A stretch of 64,000 nt of DNA. It comes from Paracoccus endophyticus. Lineage in GTDB: Bacteria > Pseudomonadota > Alphaproteobacteria > Rhodobacterales > Rhodobacteraceae. This document shows, one piece after another, positions 1 to 10,129 of this stretch (position 1 is its first letter; every line of letters starts with the position of its first letter). Below the pieces are notes generated by a model. It was given only the letters and a program-made list of their open reading frames with translations, was not told the DNA's origin and made no database searches. The position numbers and the translations under genes were made by a program. The DNA lies in the NCBI RefSeq assembly GCF_003286075.1, contig NZ_QLUV01000009.1:62001-126000 (forward strand), written 5' to 3'.

Positions 1-23
1 AAGCCCCCGCAGGCGGGACGCCG

Positions 24-38
24 TTAACCCGCCGTTAG
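24..38 (+). promoter_or_regulatory. CtrA-like box before the response regulator gene
   Basis: TTAA at 24-27 and TTAG at 35-38 are separated by exactly seven bases, one mismatch from the alphaproteobacterial CtrA consensus TTAA-N7-TTAA. The site is about 47 bases upstream of the ATG at 85. A role in CtrA control is inferred from the motif only. Confidence 0.4.
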
Positions 39-84
39 CAACCCACCCCTACCCTGGGACAAGCGCGATTCGAGGAGGAACGCC

Positions 85-819
85 ATGCCCCGACCTGAGC
101 CAACCATCCGCGACGATGCCCTTCCGCTGTGGCGCGCGGCGCTGCCGGGCAGGCCGCTGACCGGCCTCACGGTGCTTGTGGTCGAGGATTCGCGGTTCGC
201 GTCCGAGGCGGTACGGCTGCTCTGCCTTCGGTCCGGGGCGCGGATCAGGCGTGCCGACAGCCTCAGGGCCGCCGCGCGGCATCTGCAAAGCTATCGGCCC
301 GCGGTGCTTATCATCGACATGGGCCTGCCCGACGGCAACGGCGCCGACCTGATCGCCCGGATGGCGGCGCTGGACCCGCGCGTCCCGGTCCTGCTGGGCA
401 TGTCGGGCGATCCGGGGAACGAGGCCGCGGCCCTGGCGGCCGGCGCGGACGGCTTTATCGGCAAGCCCATCGAAAGCCTGGCGCTGTTTCAGCACATCAT
501 CCTGAACGCCTTGCCGACCGGGGCGCGTCCGCTGGGGCCGCGCCTTTTGCCCGACGACGTCGTGTGCCCCGATCAGGGCGCGCTGCGCGACGATCTGGCG
601 CATGTCGCCATGGTGCTGGCGGCAGCCGAGGACACCGGCGCCATCGACTATATCGCGCGGTTCCTGGCGGGGGTCGCGCGTTCGTCCCGCGACCGCCCGC
701 TCGAGGATGCCGCCACCGCGCTCGCGCGCGATCACTCCGCGGGGCGCGCACTGGCGGCTGATCTGGCGCGCATCAGCGGCCTGGTCCAGGACCGCCTTGC
801 GACCACGGCGGCGATCTAG
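85..819 (+). CDS. Stand-alone response regulator with receiver domain
   Basis: The protein has 244 residues. Residues 28-145 form a CheY-like receiver domain with the acidic pair E34/D35, phosphoacceptor D78 (in IIDMGLPDG) and the conserved lysine K127 (IGKPI). There is no recognisable DNA-binding output domain. The last 90 or so residues are alpha-helical and not assigned to a family. It could be a phosphorelay intermediate or a regulator acting by protein contact. The start is supported by a strong ribosome binding site (GAGGAGG) eight bases before the ATG. A CtrA-like box lies upstream and a cckA-type hybrid kinase is encoded 4 kb away, so a link to the CckA-ChpT-CtrA phosphorelay is possible but not shown. 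Confidence 0.85.
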   Translation: MPRPEPTIRDDALPLWRAALPGRPLTGLTVLVVEDSRFASEAVRLLCLRSGARIRRADSLRAAARHLQSYRPAVLIIDMGLPDGNGADLIARMAALDPRVPVLLGMSGDPGNEAAALAAGADGFIGKPIESLALFQHIILNALPTGARPLGPRLLPDDVVCPDQGALRDDLAHVAMVLAAAEDTGAIDYIARFLAGVARSSRDRPLEDAATALARDHSAGRALAADLARISGLVQDRLATTAAI

Positions 820-1554
820 GGCGGCCCACGGACAGCGGCCCCAAGCGCAGATCGACCCATGTGGCGGCCGGCCCGCAGGGTGCAGGCACGCTCACCCCAG
901 CAGCCAGCGGCGACAGGGCTTCCTCGCGGTCGTGGTGGTGATACGCGGCCCGTTGGTCAAAGGGCTGCGGCGGAACAGGAAGCCGGTGCAGACAGGGGGC
1001 CCGAACTGCCGAGCACTTGCGGACCGCCAACGGGGCAGCCCGTGATACCGTCAGATCGCCTCCTGCCCGGACAGCCCGACGCCAGTCGTCCACCGGCTGA
1101 AGTCGAAGCCGTCACAGGACCCCTGAACCGAGGGGCAGGCTTGTCGCCCTCCGCCGAAGCGTCCCGGCGCCAAGCCTTGGGCTGCGAGACCCTCGCGTAT
1201 GCGCAAGCGGGTCATCGCCCTGACCGCCTTTTGTCCCTTGACGCCCGGATGAGCCGACCGCCCTTTGACGCCTGAATTCCAGAGGCCAGGCGGGCGATCG
1301 CTTCCCTGGGGATTACGCCAAAGCGGCTTAGACCAGGGTCCACACTGGCATCCTGGCCCACTTCAGCAGAGACATCCGCCGCAACCCCGTCACCATCGGA
1401 CCCCACATGACATCTGCCCTGCACGACGCGGCTCTGGAACGTGGTGCAATGCCTATCGCCGCACTAGAGGGGAACTGGGCAGGCGACGACCAGCACCCAC
1501 CCCGCAGGCGAAACGCCCGCGTCCGCATTTGCCAATCGCCGCCACAAGACCGGA
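820..1554. other. Non-coding stretch, nothing identified
   Basis: About 730 bases separate the response regulator from the recA terminator. Open frames exist on both strands, but none has a recognisable domain, a good ribosome binding site, or the codon pattern of its neighbours. I saw no tRNA-like fold and no clear transposase motif. It may be a decayed gene or insertion. Confidence 0.5.
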
Positions 1555-1582
1555 CGGACCGGCCGCAATCGCGGCCAGTCCG
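1555..1582 (-). terminator. Hairpin downstream of recA
   Basis: GGAC-C-GGCCGC, loop AATC, GCGGCC-A-GTCC forms a stem of about 11 pairs with one mismatch. It starts about 50 bases past the recA stop. No strong T run follows, so this is a candidate factor-assisted or G+C-type terminator. Confidence 0.4.
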
Positions 1583-1630
1583 CACCGGCGGGGAATCCGC
1601 GCGTCACACTGCCTACGCGGCGGACGCCGA

Positions 1631-2701
1631 TCACTCTTCGGTCAGGTCATCGCCCTCATCGGGGCCCGTGCCGAACTCCAGCCCATGGCTGGCGCGGATC
1701 TTGTCCTCGATGGCCATGGCGATGTCGGTGTGCTCGCGCAGGAACTGCTTGGCATTTTCACGCCCCTGCCCGATCCGTTCGTCGCCATAGGAATACCAGG
1801 CGCCGGATTTCTCGACCACGCCCGCCTTGACGCCCAGGTCGATCAGCTCGCCCACCTTGGAGATGCCCTCGCCGTACATGATGTCGAACTCGACCTGCTT
1901 GAAGGGCGGGGCCACCTTGTTCTTGACGACCTTGACCTTGGTCGAGTTGCCCACGACCTCGTCGCGATCCTTGATCGAGCCGGTGCGGCGGATGTCCAGC
2001 CGGACCGAGGCATAGAACTTGAGCGCGTTGCCGCCCGTGGTCGTTTCCGGGTTGCCGAACATCACGCCGATCTTCATGCGGATCTGGTTGATGAAGATCA
2101 CCATGCAGTTGCTGCGCCCGATGCTGGCGGTCAGCTTGCGCATCGCCTGGCTCATCAGGCGGGCCTGGCTGCCCATCTGCATGTCGCCCATGTCGCCCTC
2201 GATCTCGGACTTGGGCGTCAGCGCCGCCACCGAATCGATCACGACCAGGCTGACCGCACCGGACCGCACCAGCGTGTCCACGATCTCCAGCGCCTGCTCG
2301 CCCGTGTCCGGCTGGCTGATCAGCAGCTCGTCTAGATTGACGCCCAGCTTCTTGGCGTATTGCGGGTCCAGCGCGTGTTCCGCGTCGACAAAGGCGCACA
2401 CCCCGCCCTTTTTCTGCTCTTCGGCGACGACATGCAGGGTCAGCGTGGTCTTGCCCGAGCTTTCCGGCCCGAAGACCTCGATGATCCGCCCCTTGGGCAG
2501 GCCGCCGATGCCCAGCGCGATGTCCAGACCCAGCGAGCCGGTCGAGGTCGACTCGATCTCGGCCACGGGATTGTCCACCCCCAGCTTCATGATCGAACCC
2601 TTGCCGAACTGACGTTCGATCTGCGCCAGCGCGCTGTCCAGCGCCTTCTGCCGGTCGGCGCTGCGCTTGTCGTCCATTTTCAAGATGCTCGCCCCTGCCA
2701 T
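1631..2701 (-). CDS. recA: RecA recombinase
   Basis: The 356-residue product has the family's normal length. It catalyses ATP-dependent strand exchange and stimulates LexA self-cleavage in the SOS response. The Walker A motif GPESSGKT is at 78-85, the Walker B strand (LVVIDS) is around 152-157, and the [15 protein letters not shown] region carries the DNA-binding loop L1. The C-terminus is acidic (GDDLTEE), as in other RecA proteins. I chose the start at 2701 because the preceding GGCAGGAAC is a plausible ribosome binding site and RecA homology begins a few residues in. The open frame extends further upstream, but that part has no RecA character. The gene is transcribed alone from a promoter overlapped by an SOS box. 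Confidence 0.98.
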   Translation of the reverse strand: MAGASILKMDDKRSADRQKALDSALAQIERQFGKGSIMKLGVDNPVAEIESTSTGSLGLDIALGIGGLPKGRIIEVFGPESSGKTTLTLHVVAEEQKKGGVCAFVDAEHALDPQYAKKLGVNLDELLISQPDTGEQALEIVDTLVRSGAVSLVVIDSVAALTPKSEIEGDMGDMQMGSQARLMSQAMRKLTASIGRSNCMVIFINQIRMKIGVMFGNPETTTGGNALKFYASVRLDIRRTGSIKDRDEVVGNSTKVKVVKNKVAPPFKQVEFDIMYGEGISKVGELIDLGVKAGVVEKSGAWYSYGDERIGQGRENAKQFLREHTDIAMAIEDKIRASHGLEFGTGPDEGDDLTEE

Positions 2702-2764
2702 GTTCCTGCCTTTCGCAACCTTATGCCAGTGCGGCCCGCCGCACAATCGCGCGCCCGAGCCTGC

Positions 2765-2779
2765 GTTCCTGTTATGTTC
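2765..2779 (-). promoter_or_regulatory. LexA (SOS) box of recA
   Basis: GTTC at 2765-2768 and GTTC at 2776-2779 flank exactly seven bases. This is the direct-repeat SOS box of alphaproteobacteria (GTTC-N7-GTTC, read as GAAC-N7-GAAC on the recA strand). It lies 64-78 bases before the recA start and overlaps the predicted -10 element. Confidence 0.85.
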
Positions 2780-2804
2780 TAAGCACTTCCGGCGATTTTT
2801 ACAA
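2776..2804 (-). promoter_or_regulatory. Predicted sigma-70 promoter of recA
   Basis: Read on the minus strand, TTGTAA (2804-2799) and TAGAAC (2781-2776) are separated by 17 bases. The -10 hexamer contains the first GAAC of the SOS box, so LexA binding would block RNA polymerase directly. Confidence 0.6.
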
Positions 2805-2928
2805 GTGAACCCCCTGCACAAATCCGACCTTGGCACCCCGCAGGTTAATAAATCGTTGACGGCGTCCGCCTTGTCCCTTGCCCGCCCCGCTGGCATCAGA
2901 CGACCATGCGAAATCGAGAAGGTTCCCC

Positions 2929-4101
2929 ATGACACCCGCTGCCCGCGCGCAGGCCGCCATCGAGGTCCTGGACAGCGTCCTGGCCGGCACCGCGGCCGAA
3001 GCGGCCCTGATCCGCTGGGCCAGGGCCAGCCGGTTTGCGGGCTCGGGCGACCGGGCTGCGGTTCGCGATCACGTCTTTTCCGCGCTGCGCCAGCGCCGGT
3101 CACGGGCGGCGCGCGGGGGCGCGGACACGGGGCGCGGGCTGATCCTGGGCGGGTTGCGCGCCCAGGACCGCGATGCCGACGAGGTGTTCACGGGTCAGGG
3201 CCACGCGCCCGCCCCGCTGACCACGGCCGAGCGCGCGGCCGGCCGCGCGCCCACGCCCGCCGAGGCCCTCGATCTGCCCGACTGGGTGGCGGATCGTCTG
3301 GCCGTGGACCTGGGCCCCAGCCAACCCGCGGTGGCCGAGGCGCTGCGCCACCGCGCGCCCCTTTGGTTGCGGGTCAACGGCGCGCGCGCCACCCTCGGCG
3401 AGGCCGCCGCACGTCTTGAGGCCGAGGGGGTCCGGTCCGAACCGGACGGGCGCTGCCCGACCGCCCTGCGCGTCACGGACGGAGAGCGGCGGGTCCAGTC
3501 CTGCCGGGCCTACGGCGGCGGGCTTGTGGAATTGCAGGACCTTGCCCCGCAGATCGCCTGCGCGGCCGTCCCGCTGACAGGGGGCGAGACGGTTCTGGAT
3601 TACTGCGCGGGCGGGGGCGGAAAGGCGCTGGCGCTGGCTGCCCGCGGCGCGCGGGTGACTGCCTGGGACGCCGATCCGGCGCGGATGCGCGACCTGCCCG
3701 CGCGCGCGGGTCGTGCCGGCGTGGCGATCGAACTTGCGCCGCCGGGCGGTCCCGAAGGGCGGTTCGACGTGGTGCTGGCCGATGTTCCCTGTTCCGGGTC
3801 GGGGACGTGGCGGCGGACGCCGGACGCGAAATGGCGGCTGACACCGGGGCAGCTGGATGCGTTCCCTGACGTTCAGCACCGCATTCTTCACCGCGCATCG
3901 CGGCACCTGCGGCCGGGCGGGCGGCTGGTCTACATGACCTGTTCCCTGTTCATGTCCGAGAACGAGGCTGTCATCAGCCGCTTTCTGGACGATCACCCCA
4001 CCCTGACGCTGGACGGCACGCTTGCCCAGCGGCCCGGTCCGGGGGACGCCTCGCCGGACGGATTTTTCCATGCCGTCCTGCGTGATTTAACGGCCGGTTA
4101 A
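2929..4101 (+). CDS. RsmB/NOP-family rRNA (cytosine-5) methyltransferase
   Basis: This 390-residue class I SAM-dependent RNA methyltransferase probably acts on 16S rRNA cytosine. The SAM-binding loop is seen in [14 protein letters not shown]. The motif IV cysteine C288 lies in [10 protein letters not shown] and the motif VI cysteine C338 in MTCSLF, the two-cysteine arrangement of m5C methyltransferases. The N-terminal 70 or so residues are helical and may correspond to the NusB-like RNA-binding part. The ATG at 2929 follows GAGAAGG and begins where homology begins. The stop codon TAA at 4099-4101 is itself part of the CtrA box in front of cckA. The exact target nucleotide is not deducible. 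Confidence 0.9.
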   Translation: MTPAARAQAAIEVLDSVLAGTAAEAALIRWARASRFAGSGDRAAVRDHVFSALRQRRSRAARGGADTGRGLILGGLRAQDRDADEVFTGQGHAPAPLTTAERAAGRAPTPAEALDLPDWVADRLAVDLGPSQPAVAEALRHRAPLWLRVNGARATLGEAAARLEAEGVRSEPDGRCPTALRVTDGERRVQSCRAYGGGLVELQDLAPQIACAAVPLTGGETVLDYCAGGGGKALALAARGARVTAWDADPARMRDLPARAGRAGVAIELAPPGGPEGRFDVVLADVPCSGSGTWRRTPDAKWRLTPGQLDAFPDVQHRILHRASRHLRPGGRLVYMTCSLFMSENEAVISRFLDDHPTLTLDGTLAQRPGPGDASPDGFFHAVLRDLTAG

Positions 4102-4102
4102 C
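4087..4102 (+). promoter_or_regulatory. Perfect CtrA box upstream of cckA
   Basis: TTAA (4087-4090), seven bases, then TTAAC (4098-4102) matches the full CtrA consensus TTAA-N7-TTAAC. It overlaps the end of the upstream methyltransferase gene and sits about 50 bases before the cckA start. TTAA is rare in this G+C-rich window, so a perfect double half-site is unlikely to be chance. Confidence 0.65.
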
Positions 4103-4152
4103 CCATGAGCCGCTAGGGTGCCGGGAATGGGACAGTCGGGAACGCATCGGGA

Positions 4153-6228
4153 ATGACGGATCGCAACAACCAGTCGGCGCAGGGCATGGTGCTGCTGCCT
4201 GTGCTGATGCTGCCGGTGGCGATCGGGGCGGGCGCGCTGGCCTTGTGGCCCGGCCATCCGCCGGCGCGCTGGCTGGTGGTTGGCGGTGCGGCAGCGTCGG
4301 GATGGTATCTGCTGGGCGGGATGATCTCGCTGCGCCATCTGGCGTCGAGGGTGCAGCAACGGCGCGACCTGAACCGGGCGACGCGGTCCCTGCCGGCAAA
4401 CGGGCTCGCGTGGATCGTGACGCCCGAGGGGCGCATCCATGCCCAGACCGAGGCCGCTGGTGCGTGGCACGATGTGCTGGGCTGCCCCGTGGCGGCCCTT
4501 GCGGGGCGGCTCTGCGCGTCGCCTGAAAAGACCGCGGCGACGATGCTGACACGAGCGGCCGAAGGGCGTGCCGCGGGGATCGACCTGCCCGCCGGCGGAC
4601 GCCTGACGGCCCGGCGCATCGTCGGCTCTGCGGCGCAGCTCTGGCAGCTTGTGCCTGTCGAGGCGCCCGCCCCGACGCCGACAGCGCCCCCGGACAAGAG
4701 CGCCGACCTGGCGCGACTGCCCGTCGCCCTGATCGAGCTGGACGCGCGCGGCCTGGTCACATCCGCAAACGACGCCGCGGTCACGCTGCTCGGCCCGATG
4801 GCGCCCGGCACGCCGCTGGGCGATCTTCTGGACGGCCCCGGCCGGCCGCTGGCGGACTGGGTGGCCGAGGCGCGCGAGGGGCGCGACACGGGACGGGGCG
4901 AGGTCCTGCGCTGCAAGGCGGACGGCCGGGACGGGCACGTCCAGGTCTCGCTGGCCCCCGACACGCGCACCGGGGGGGCCGTTGCGGTGCTGACCGACGC
5001 CAGCGCGATCAAGACGCTTGAGGCGCAGTTCGTCCAGAGCCAGAAGATGCAGGCGATCGGCCAGCTTGCGGGCGGGATCGCGCATGATTTCAACAACCTG
5101 CTGACGGCGATCACCGGGCACTGCGACCTGCTGATGCTGCGACGCGACAAGACCGACCCGGATTATGCCGACCTGCACCAGATCTCGCAGAACGCCAATC
5201 GCGCGGCGGCGCTGGTGGAACAACTGCTGGCGTTCTCGCGCAAGCAGACGCTGAAGCCGCAGATCCTGGATCTGCGCGACACGCTGTCGGACCTGACCCA
5301 TCTGCTGAACAGGCTGGTGGGGGAACGGGTCCTGCTGACGTTCACCAACGATCCCGCCCTGCGGCCGATCCGCGCCGACCGGCGGCAACTGGAGCAGGTG
5401 CTGATGAACCTTGTCGTGAATGCCCGTGACGCCATGCCCCAGGGGGGCGAGATCACGATCCGCACGGACAATGTCCGCCTGGGTGCCGCGCAGGCGATGG
5501 ACCGTGCCAGCCTGCCGCGCGGCGACTATGTGTGCGTTACCGTGGCGGACGAGGGCTGCGGAATCGCAGCAGACCAGATCGACAAGATCTTCGATCCGTT
5601 CTTTACCACCAAGCGCCAGGGCGAGGGGACGGGACTGGGCCTTTCGACGGTCTACGGCATCGTCAAGCAGACCGGCGGCTATGTCTTTTGCGACAGCACG
5701 GTGGGAAAGGGCACGACCTTCACCCTGTATTTCCCGGCGCAAAAGGCCCACGTCCACGCCGCGCCGCTGCCCCCGCCCGCACCAGCGCCGGTCGCGGAGG
5801 ACCCGACGTTGCACGATCGCCAGCACACCGTCCTGCTGGTCGAGGACGAGGCGCCGGTCCGCGCCTTTGCGGCCCGCGCGCTGCGGCTTCGCGGGTTCGA
5901 GGTGATCGAGGCCGACTGCGCAGAGCGGGCGCTGGATCTGCTGGCCGACGACCGGCTGACGGTGGACCTGTTCGTGACCGACGTGGTGATGCCCGGCATG
6001 GACGGCCCGACCTGGGTCAGGGCGGCGCTGCGCGACCGACCGGGCACCAAGGTCATCTTCGTGTCGGGCTACAGCGAGGTCACGCTGTCGGATGCCTCGG
6101 CGCCGATCCCCGGCGCGTTGTTCCTGCCCAAGCCCTTCTCTCTGTCGGAACTGACCGCCACGGTCGAGAACCACCTTGCCGGTCGTCCCGGCCCCGCCGT
6201 CTCGGCCGAGGCGGCATCGGTTCACTGA
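4153..6228 (+). CDS. cckA: CckA-type hybrid sensor histidine kinase
   Basis: The protein has 691 residues. Two membrane segments lie near residues 12-30 and 36-55. PAS-like sensing regions follow (about 75-290). The HisKA domain has H311 in [12 protein letters not shown], followed by an HATPase domain (N box [10 protein letters not shown] boxes DEGCGIA and [13 protein letters not shown]). A C-terminal receiver domain starts near 560, with D610 in [12 protein letters not shown] and a lysine in FLPKPF. The [17 protein letters not shown] signature and the architecture match CckA, which feeds phosphate through ChpT to CtrA and controls cell cycle or motility. The ATG was chosen because it begins the hydrophobic N-terminus; the upstream ribosome binding site is weak. 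A perfect CtrA box in front suggests feedback control. Confidence 0.93.
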   Translation: MTDRNNQSAQGMVLLPVLMLPVAIGAGALALWPGHPPARWLVVGGAAASGWYLLGGMISLRHLASRVQQRRDLNRATRSLPANGLAWIVTPEGRIHAQTEAAGAWHDVLGCPVAALAGRLCASPEKTAATMLTRAAEGRAAGIDLPAGGRLTARRIVGSAAQLWQLVPVEAPAPTPTAPPDKSADLARLPVALIELDARGLVTSANDAAVTLLGPMAPGTPLGDLLDGPGRPLADWVAEAREGRDTGRGEVLRCKADGRDGHVQVSLAPDTRTGGAVAVLTDASAIKTLEAQFVQSQKMQAIGQLAGGIAHDFNNLLTAITGHCDLLMLRRDKTDPDYADLHQISQNANRAAALVEQLLAFSRKQTLKPQILDLRDTLSDLTHLLNRLVGERVLLTFTNDPALRPIRADRRQLEQVLMNLVVNARDAMPQGGEITIRTDNVRLGAAQAMDRASLPRGDYVCVTVADEGCGIAADQIDKIFDPFFTTKRQGEGTGLGLSTVYGIVKQTGGYVFCDSTVGKGTTFTLYFPAQKAHVHAAPLPPPAPAPVAEDPTLHDRQHTVLLVEDEAPVRAFAARALRLRGFEVIEADCAERALDLLADDRLTVDLFVTDVVMPGMDGPTWVRAALRDRPGTKVIFVSGYSEVTLSDASAPIPGALFLPKPFSLSELTATVENHLAGRPGPAVSAEAASVH

Positions 6229-6238
6229 TCGGCGGATC

Positions 6239-6260
6239 GACCGGCCCCCAAGGGCCGGTC
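6239..6260. terminator. Bidirectional hairpin between cckA and betA
   Basis: GACCGGCCC, loop CCAA, GGGCCGGTC is a perfect nine-pair stem between two convergent genes. No T run follows on the plus strand. Confidence 0.6.
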
Positions 6261-6332
6261 CTGCGGCGGCAGCGCCGCCCGCCAGACCCCGGCCCCCCCC
6301 CGCGCGCGGCTTCTTGCCCCGCCTCTGTCCGC

Positions 6333-8039
6333 TCAGGCGCGCAGTCGCTGGGCCTGCATCCAGCCGTCCGCAACCTCGGGCGGCAGGTGCAACGGCGCCA
6401 GCATGCCCCGGCCCAGCACGTGGTCGGCCGCCTTTTCGCCCGTCATCAGGCTGGGGGCGTTCAGGTTGCCGTTGGTGATCCGGGGAAAGACGCTGCTGTC
6501 CGCGACGCGCAGGTTCTGCACGCCGATCACCCGCAGCGCCGGATCGACGACCGCCAGCGGGTCGTCGGCGCGGCCCATGCGCGCGGTCCCGCAGGGGTGA
6601 TAGGCGGACTCGGCGTGCTCGCGGATGAACGCGTCGATCTGGGCGTCGCTGGCGGTGGCGTGGCCGGGCTGGATCTCGTCGCCGCGATAGCGGGCAAAGG
6701 CGGGCTGCGCGAACAGTTCGCGGGTCAGCCGCACGCAGGCCCGGAAATTGGCCCAGTCCTGGTCCGTCGACATGTAGTTGAAGCGGATCTCGGGCGATTC
6801 GGCCGGGTCCGCCGACCGCAGGCGCACGGACCCGCGGGACGGCGAGCGCATCGGCCCCACATGGGCCTGGAACCCGTGCCCCTCGATCCCGGCCTTGCCG
6901 TCATAGCGGACGGCAAGCGGCAGGAAGTGATACTGGATGTCGGGATAGTCGACGCCTGCGCGCGACCGGATGAACCCGCAGCTTTCGAACTGGTTGGACG
7001 CGCCAAGCCCCTTGCCCGTCGCCATCCATTGCGCGCCGATGGTGCCCTTGCCCCACAGGTTCCAGTGCTTGTACAGCGTCACCGGCAGGATCGCCCGGTA
7101 CTGCATGTAGATTTCCAGATGGTCCTGAAGGTTTGCGCCGACGCCGGGGCGGTCTGCCAGAACCTCGATGCCGCGGTCGCGCAGATGCCCGGCCGGGCCG
7201 ATGCCCGACAGCATCAGCAGCTTGGGCGTGTTGATGGAGCTGGCCGACAGGATGACCTCGCGTCCTGCGGCGACCGTCCAGCGCACGCCGCCGCGGCGCA
7301 CGGCGACGCCGGTCGCGCGGGTGCCGTCGAACACCACCCGCTCGGCCAGGGCGCGCACGATCCGCAGCCGGCCCGTCGCCATGGCCGGGCGCAGATAGGC
7401 GTTGGCGGCCGACCAGCGCCGCCCCTGCCAGATCGTCGCGTCCATCGGGCCGAAGCCTTCCTGCCGGGCGCCGTTGTAGTCGGGCGTGACGGCGTAGCCT
7501 GCCTGCGCGCCCGCCTCGATGAAGGCGTTGAACAGCGGGTTCGCCCGCGGCCCGCGGGTGACATGGACCGGCCCGTCGGTGCCGCGATAGGGGCTGGCCG
7601 CGCCATCCTCAGCCCCGTGCCAGGTTTCCATGCGCTTGAAATAGGGCAGCACGTCGGCATAGCCCCAGCCCTCCGCCCCCTGGTCCGCCCAATGGTCGAA
7701 ATCGTGGGCGTGGCCGCGCACGAACACCATCCCGTTGATCGAGGACGATCCGCCCAGCACCTTGCCGCGCGGCGTGGCCAGCCGACGCCCGCCCAGATGC
7801 GGCTCGGGTTCCGACTGGAACCCCCAGTCATAGCGGCGCATGTTCATCGGATAGGACAGCGCCGCGGGCATCTGGATGAACGGCCCCGCGTCGCTGCCGC
7901 CGTATTCGACCAGATCGACCCGCCGCCCCGCCATCACCAGCCGGTAAGCCAGCGCGCAGCCGGCCGACCCCGCGCCCACGACGACGTAATCGGCCGCATC
8001 CGGTGCAGGGCCGCCGCGTCTTGCGTCAATACGGGGCAT
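6333..8039 (-). CDS. betA: Choline dehydrogenase
   Basis: This 568-residue FAD-dependent GMC oxidoreductase oxidises choline to betaine aldehyde. It carries the dinucleotide-binding motif [11 protein letters not shown] near the N-terminus, the GMC signatures [12 protein letters not shown] and the [15 protein letters not shown] region, and the C-terminal catalytic stretch [10 protein letters not shown] with the following [12 protein letters not shown]. It is the last gene of betI-betB-betA. The chosen ATG at 8039 overlaps the end of betB by 14 bases and is preceded by GGGGGCGG. An ATG at 8060 would add seven residues and is less likely. It is probably controlled by BetI together with the genes upstream. 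Confidence 0.95.
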   Translation of the reverse strand: MPRIDARRGGPAPDAADYVVVGAGSAGCALAYRLVMAGRRVDLVEYGGSDAGPFIQMPAALSYPMNMRRYDWGFQSEPEPHLGGRRLATPRGKVLGGSSSINGMVFVRGHAHDFDHWADQGAEGWGYADVLPYFKRMETWHGAEDGAASPYRGTDGPVHVTRGPRANPLFNAFIEAGAQAGYAVTPDYNGARQEGFGPMDATIWQGRRWSAANAYLRPAMATGRLRIVRALAERVVFDGTRATGVAVRRGGVRWTVAAGREVILSASSINTPKLLMLSGIGPAGHLRDRGIEVLADRPGVGANLQDHLEIYMQYRAILPVTLYKHWNLWGKGTIGAQWMATGKGLGASNQFESCGFIRSRAGVDYPDIQYHFLPLAVRYDGKAGIEGHGFQAHVGPMRSPSRGSVRLRSADPAESPEIRFNYMSTDQDWANFRACVRLTRELFAQPAFARYRGDEIQPGHATASDAQIDAFIREHAESAYHPCGTARMGRADDPLAVVDPALRVIGVQNLRVADSSVFPRITNGNLNAPSLMTGEKAADHVLGRGMLAPLHLPPEVADGWMQAQRLRA

Positions 8040-9471
8040 CGACCGCCCCCATGCCGACATAGACGGTCTTGACCTGCGAATAGGCCTCGATCGCGGCGGC
8101 CGAGTTCTCTCGGCCCAACCCCGACATCTTGGTCGCGCCGAACGGCATTTCCACGGGTGTCAGGTTATAGGCGTTGATCCAGCAGGTGCCCGCCTGCAAG
8201 GCCGCCACGACACGGTGGGCGCGCGCCAGGTCGCGCGTGAACACCCCGGCCGCAAGGCCATAGATCGTGGCGTTGGCGCGCGCGATCGCCTCCGCCTCGG
8301 TGTCGAAGGCCAGCACCGTCATCACCGGGCCGAAGATCTCGTCGGTGGCCACCGTCATCGCATCCGTGGCATCCGCCAGCACTGTCGGCGGGACGAACGC
8401 CCCCTGCCCCGGCCCGCCGCAGACCAGCCGCGCGCCCTCGGCCTGTCCGGCGGCGATGGCCGCCCGGATCCTGCCCGCCTGGGCGGGCGAGACGATGGGC
8501 CCGAACTGCGTCCGCTCGTCCAGCGGATCGCCCGACACGATGGTCGAGACCCGCTCGGCCAGCCGCGCCAGAAAGGCGTCGTGCAGCCCGCGCTGGACAA
8601 AGACGCGGGTGCCGTTGGAACAGACCTGCCCCGACGAATAGAAATTGCCCAGCATCGCGGCGCCCACCGCGTCGTCCAGGCTGGCGTCGTCGAAGACGAT
8701 CAGCGGCGACTTGCCGCCCAGTTCCATGGTGACATGGCGCATCCCCTCGGCCGCGGCGGCATAGACGCGCCGCCCCGTGGGCACCGACCCGGTCAGCGAG
8801 ACCTTGGCCACGCGCGCATCCCCCACCAGCGCCGCGCCGACCGCACCGCCGCCCTGCACGACGTTGAACAGGCCCGGCGGCAGGCCGGCCTCGGCCAGGA
8901 TCGCGGCCAGTTGCAACGCGCCCAGCGGCGTTTCCTCGCTGGGCTTGAAGACGACGGCATTGCCCATGATCAGCGCGGGCGCGGCCTTCCAGCAGGCGAT
9001 CTGGCTGGGATAGTTCCACGCGCCGATGGCCGCGACCACGCCCAGCGCCTCGCGCCGGGTATAGGCCCAGTCGTCGCCCAGCGGGATCATCTGCCCCGTC
9101 AGCGTGGGACCAAGGCCCGCGAAATACTCCAGCGCATCCGCGCCGGACGGCCAGTCGGCGACTCGGGTTTCCTGGATGGGCTTGCCGGTGTCCAGCGTCT
9201 CGAGCCGCGCCAGATCCTCGGCGCGGTCGCGGATGATGGCGGCGGCGCGCGACAGGACGCGGGCGCGGTCCACGGGCCTTAGCGCGGCCCAGGCGGGCTG
9301 GGCGGCGGCGGCGGCGGCGCAGGCCTGCGCGACCTGCGCGGGCGTCGCCTCAAGCAGGGTGGCGATGACCTCGCCGGTATAGGGATAGCGGACGGCCAGC
9401 ACGGCGCCCTGCCCCTCGGTCGGGGCGCCGTCGATCCACAGCGAGGCGGCGGGCTGGGCGGACAGGGTCAT
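8026..9471 (-). CDS. betB: Betaine aldehyde dehydrogenase
   Basis: This 481-residue NAD(P)-dependent aldehyde dehydrogenase makes glycine betaine from betaine aldehyde, the second step after BetA. The general base is E250 in MELGGKSP and the nucleophile is C284 in [16 protein letters not shown] is the conserved cofactor and oxyanion region. The start at 9471 overlaps the betI stop as ATGA, so translation is probably coupled. Upstream in-frame sequence belongs to the betI region and has no dehydrogenase homology. The pairing with betA and betI identifies the substrate better than the sequence alone would. Confidence 0.95.
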   Translation of the reverse strand: MTLSAQPAASLWIDGAPTEGQGAVLAVRYPYTGEVIATLLEATPAQVAQACAAAAAAQPAWAALRPVDRARVLSRAAAIIRDRAEDLARLETLDTGKPIQETRVADWPSGADALEYFAGLGPTLTGQMIPLGDDWAYTRREALGVVAAIGAWNYPSQIACWKAAPALIMGNAVVFKPSEETPLGALQLAAILAEAGLPPGLFNVVQGGGAVGAALVGDARVAKVSLTGSVPTGRRVYAAAAEGMRHVTMELGGKSPLIVFDDASLDDAVGAAMLGNFYSSGQVCSNGTRVFVQRGLHDAFLARLAERVSTIVSGDPLDERTQFGPIVSPAQAGRIRAAIAAGQAEGARLVCGGPGQGAFVPPTVLADATDAMTVATDEIFGPVMTVLAFDTEAEAIARANATIYGLAAGVFTRDLARAHRVVAALQAGTCWINAYNLTPVEMPFGATKMSGLGRENSAAAIEAYSQVKTVYVGMGAVDAPY

Positions 9472-10043
9472 GACAGCACCTCGTGCAGGTAATCGGACAC
9501 CAGCGCGGCGGCGTGGTCGGGGTTCGGCCCGTCGCGCCGTTCCAGCACCGCGCGCAGATAGACGCCGTCGATCAGCGCCCCCATCGTGTCGGCCACCTGT
9601 CCCGCGCGATCCCCCAGCCGAGGGCGCAGCGCATGGACAAGGTTCGACCGCAGCCGGCGGTGATAGACCGCCAGCAGCCGCGCGGCCTGCGGGTCGGTCA
9701 GCGCAAGCGCGTAGAAGTTCAGCCACGCCGCCGTCGTGTCGCGGTCGAAGTTGTCGCCCGAAAAGCTGGCCTTCAGGATCGCGGCGGCCCGCGCCTCCGG
9801 GTCCGCGACACCCGACAGCCCTGCCCGGACGGCCGCGCCATAGCGCGACAGGATGTGGCGCATGGCGGCCAGGAACATCTGCGTCTTCGAGCCGAAATAG
9901 TGGTGCGCCAGCGCCGGCGACATGCCCGCGTGCCGGGCAATCTGGGCCACCGTGACGTCCAGCGAGCCCGCCTGCCCGACGACAGCGATTGCGGCGTTGA
10001 TCAGCGCCGCCTTTCGGATAGGCTCTGCGCCAGATTTGTGCAT
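9468..10043 (-). CDS. betI: BetI, TetR-family repressor of choline oxidation genes
   Basis: The product has 191 residues, the usual BetI length. The N-terminal helix-turn-helix spans about residues 10-55, including [24 protein letters not shown]. The C-terminal half is the ligand-binding region. BetI represses bet genes and is relieved by choline. I took the ATG at 10043 because the segment further upstream is the divergent promoter region and lacks homology. The gene heads the betI-betB-betA operon and faces choX across 86 bases that contain a palindrome of BetI type. Confidence 0.93.
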   Translation of the reverse strand: MHKSGAEPIRKAALINAAIAVVGQAGSLDVTVAQIARHAGMSPALAHHYFGSKTQMFLAAMRHILSRYGAAVRAGLSGVADPEARAAAILKASFSGDNFDRDTTAAWLNFYALALTDPQAARLLAVYHRRLRSNLVHALRPRLGDRAGQVADTMGALIDGVYLRAVLERRDGPNPDHAAALVSDYLHEVLS

Positions 10044-10089
10044 GGGATCACCGGCAGGAAAATGATTGCCAATCCCGCCTAGCGCATCG

Positions 10090-10109
10090 TTAATTGACTC
10101 GTCAATCAA
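10090..10109. promoter_or_regulatory. Candidate BetI operator between betI and choX
   Basis: TTAATTGAC, two bases, GTCAATCAA forms an inverted repeat with eight of nine positions paired. Known BetI operators contain ATTGA-N4-TCAAT, which is present here. The position between divergent betI and choXWV would allow one repressor to control both uptake and oxidation. Confidence 0.6.
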
Positions 10110-10129
10110 GAACACGGGGAGACCACCAG

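Noticed and set aside
859..1275. A 138-codon plus-strand frame in the gap before recA
   Set aside because: No domain, no ribosome binding site, and Arg/Pro/Gly-rich composition typical of random G+C-rich frames.
2845..2859. TTAA-N7-TTGA between recA and the methyltransferase gene as a CtrA box
   Set aside because: The mismatch falls in the second half-site and neither gene is an expected CtrA target. The evidence is too weak to list as a feature.
5532..8072. An 846-codon plus-strand frame across the end of cckA and all of betA
   Set aside because: It shadows cckA and betA. The sequence is low complexity and has no motif.
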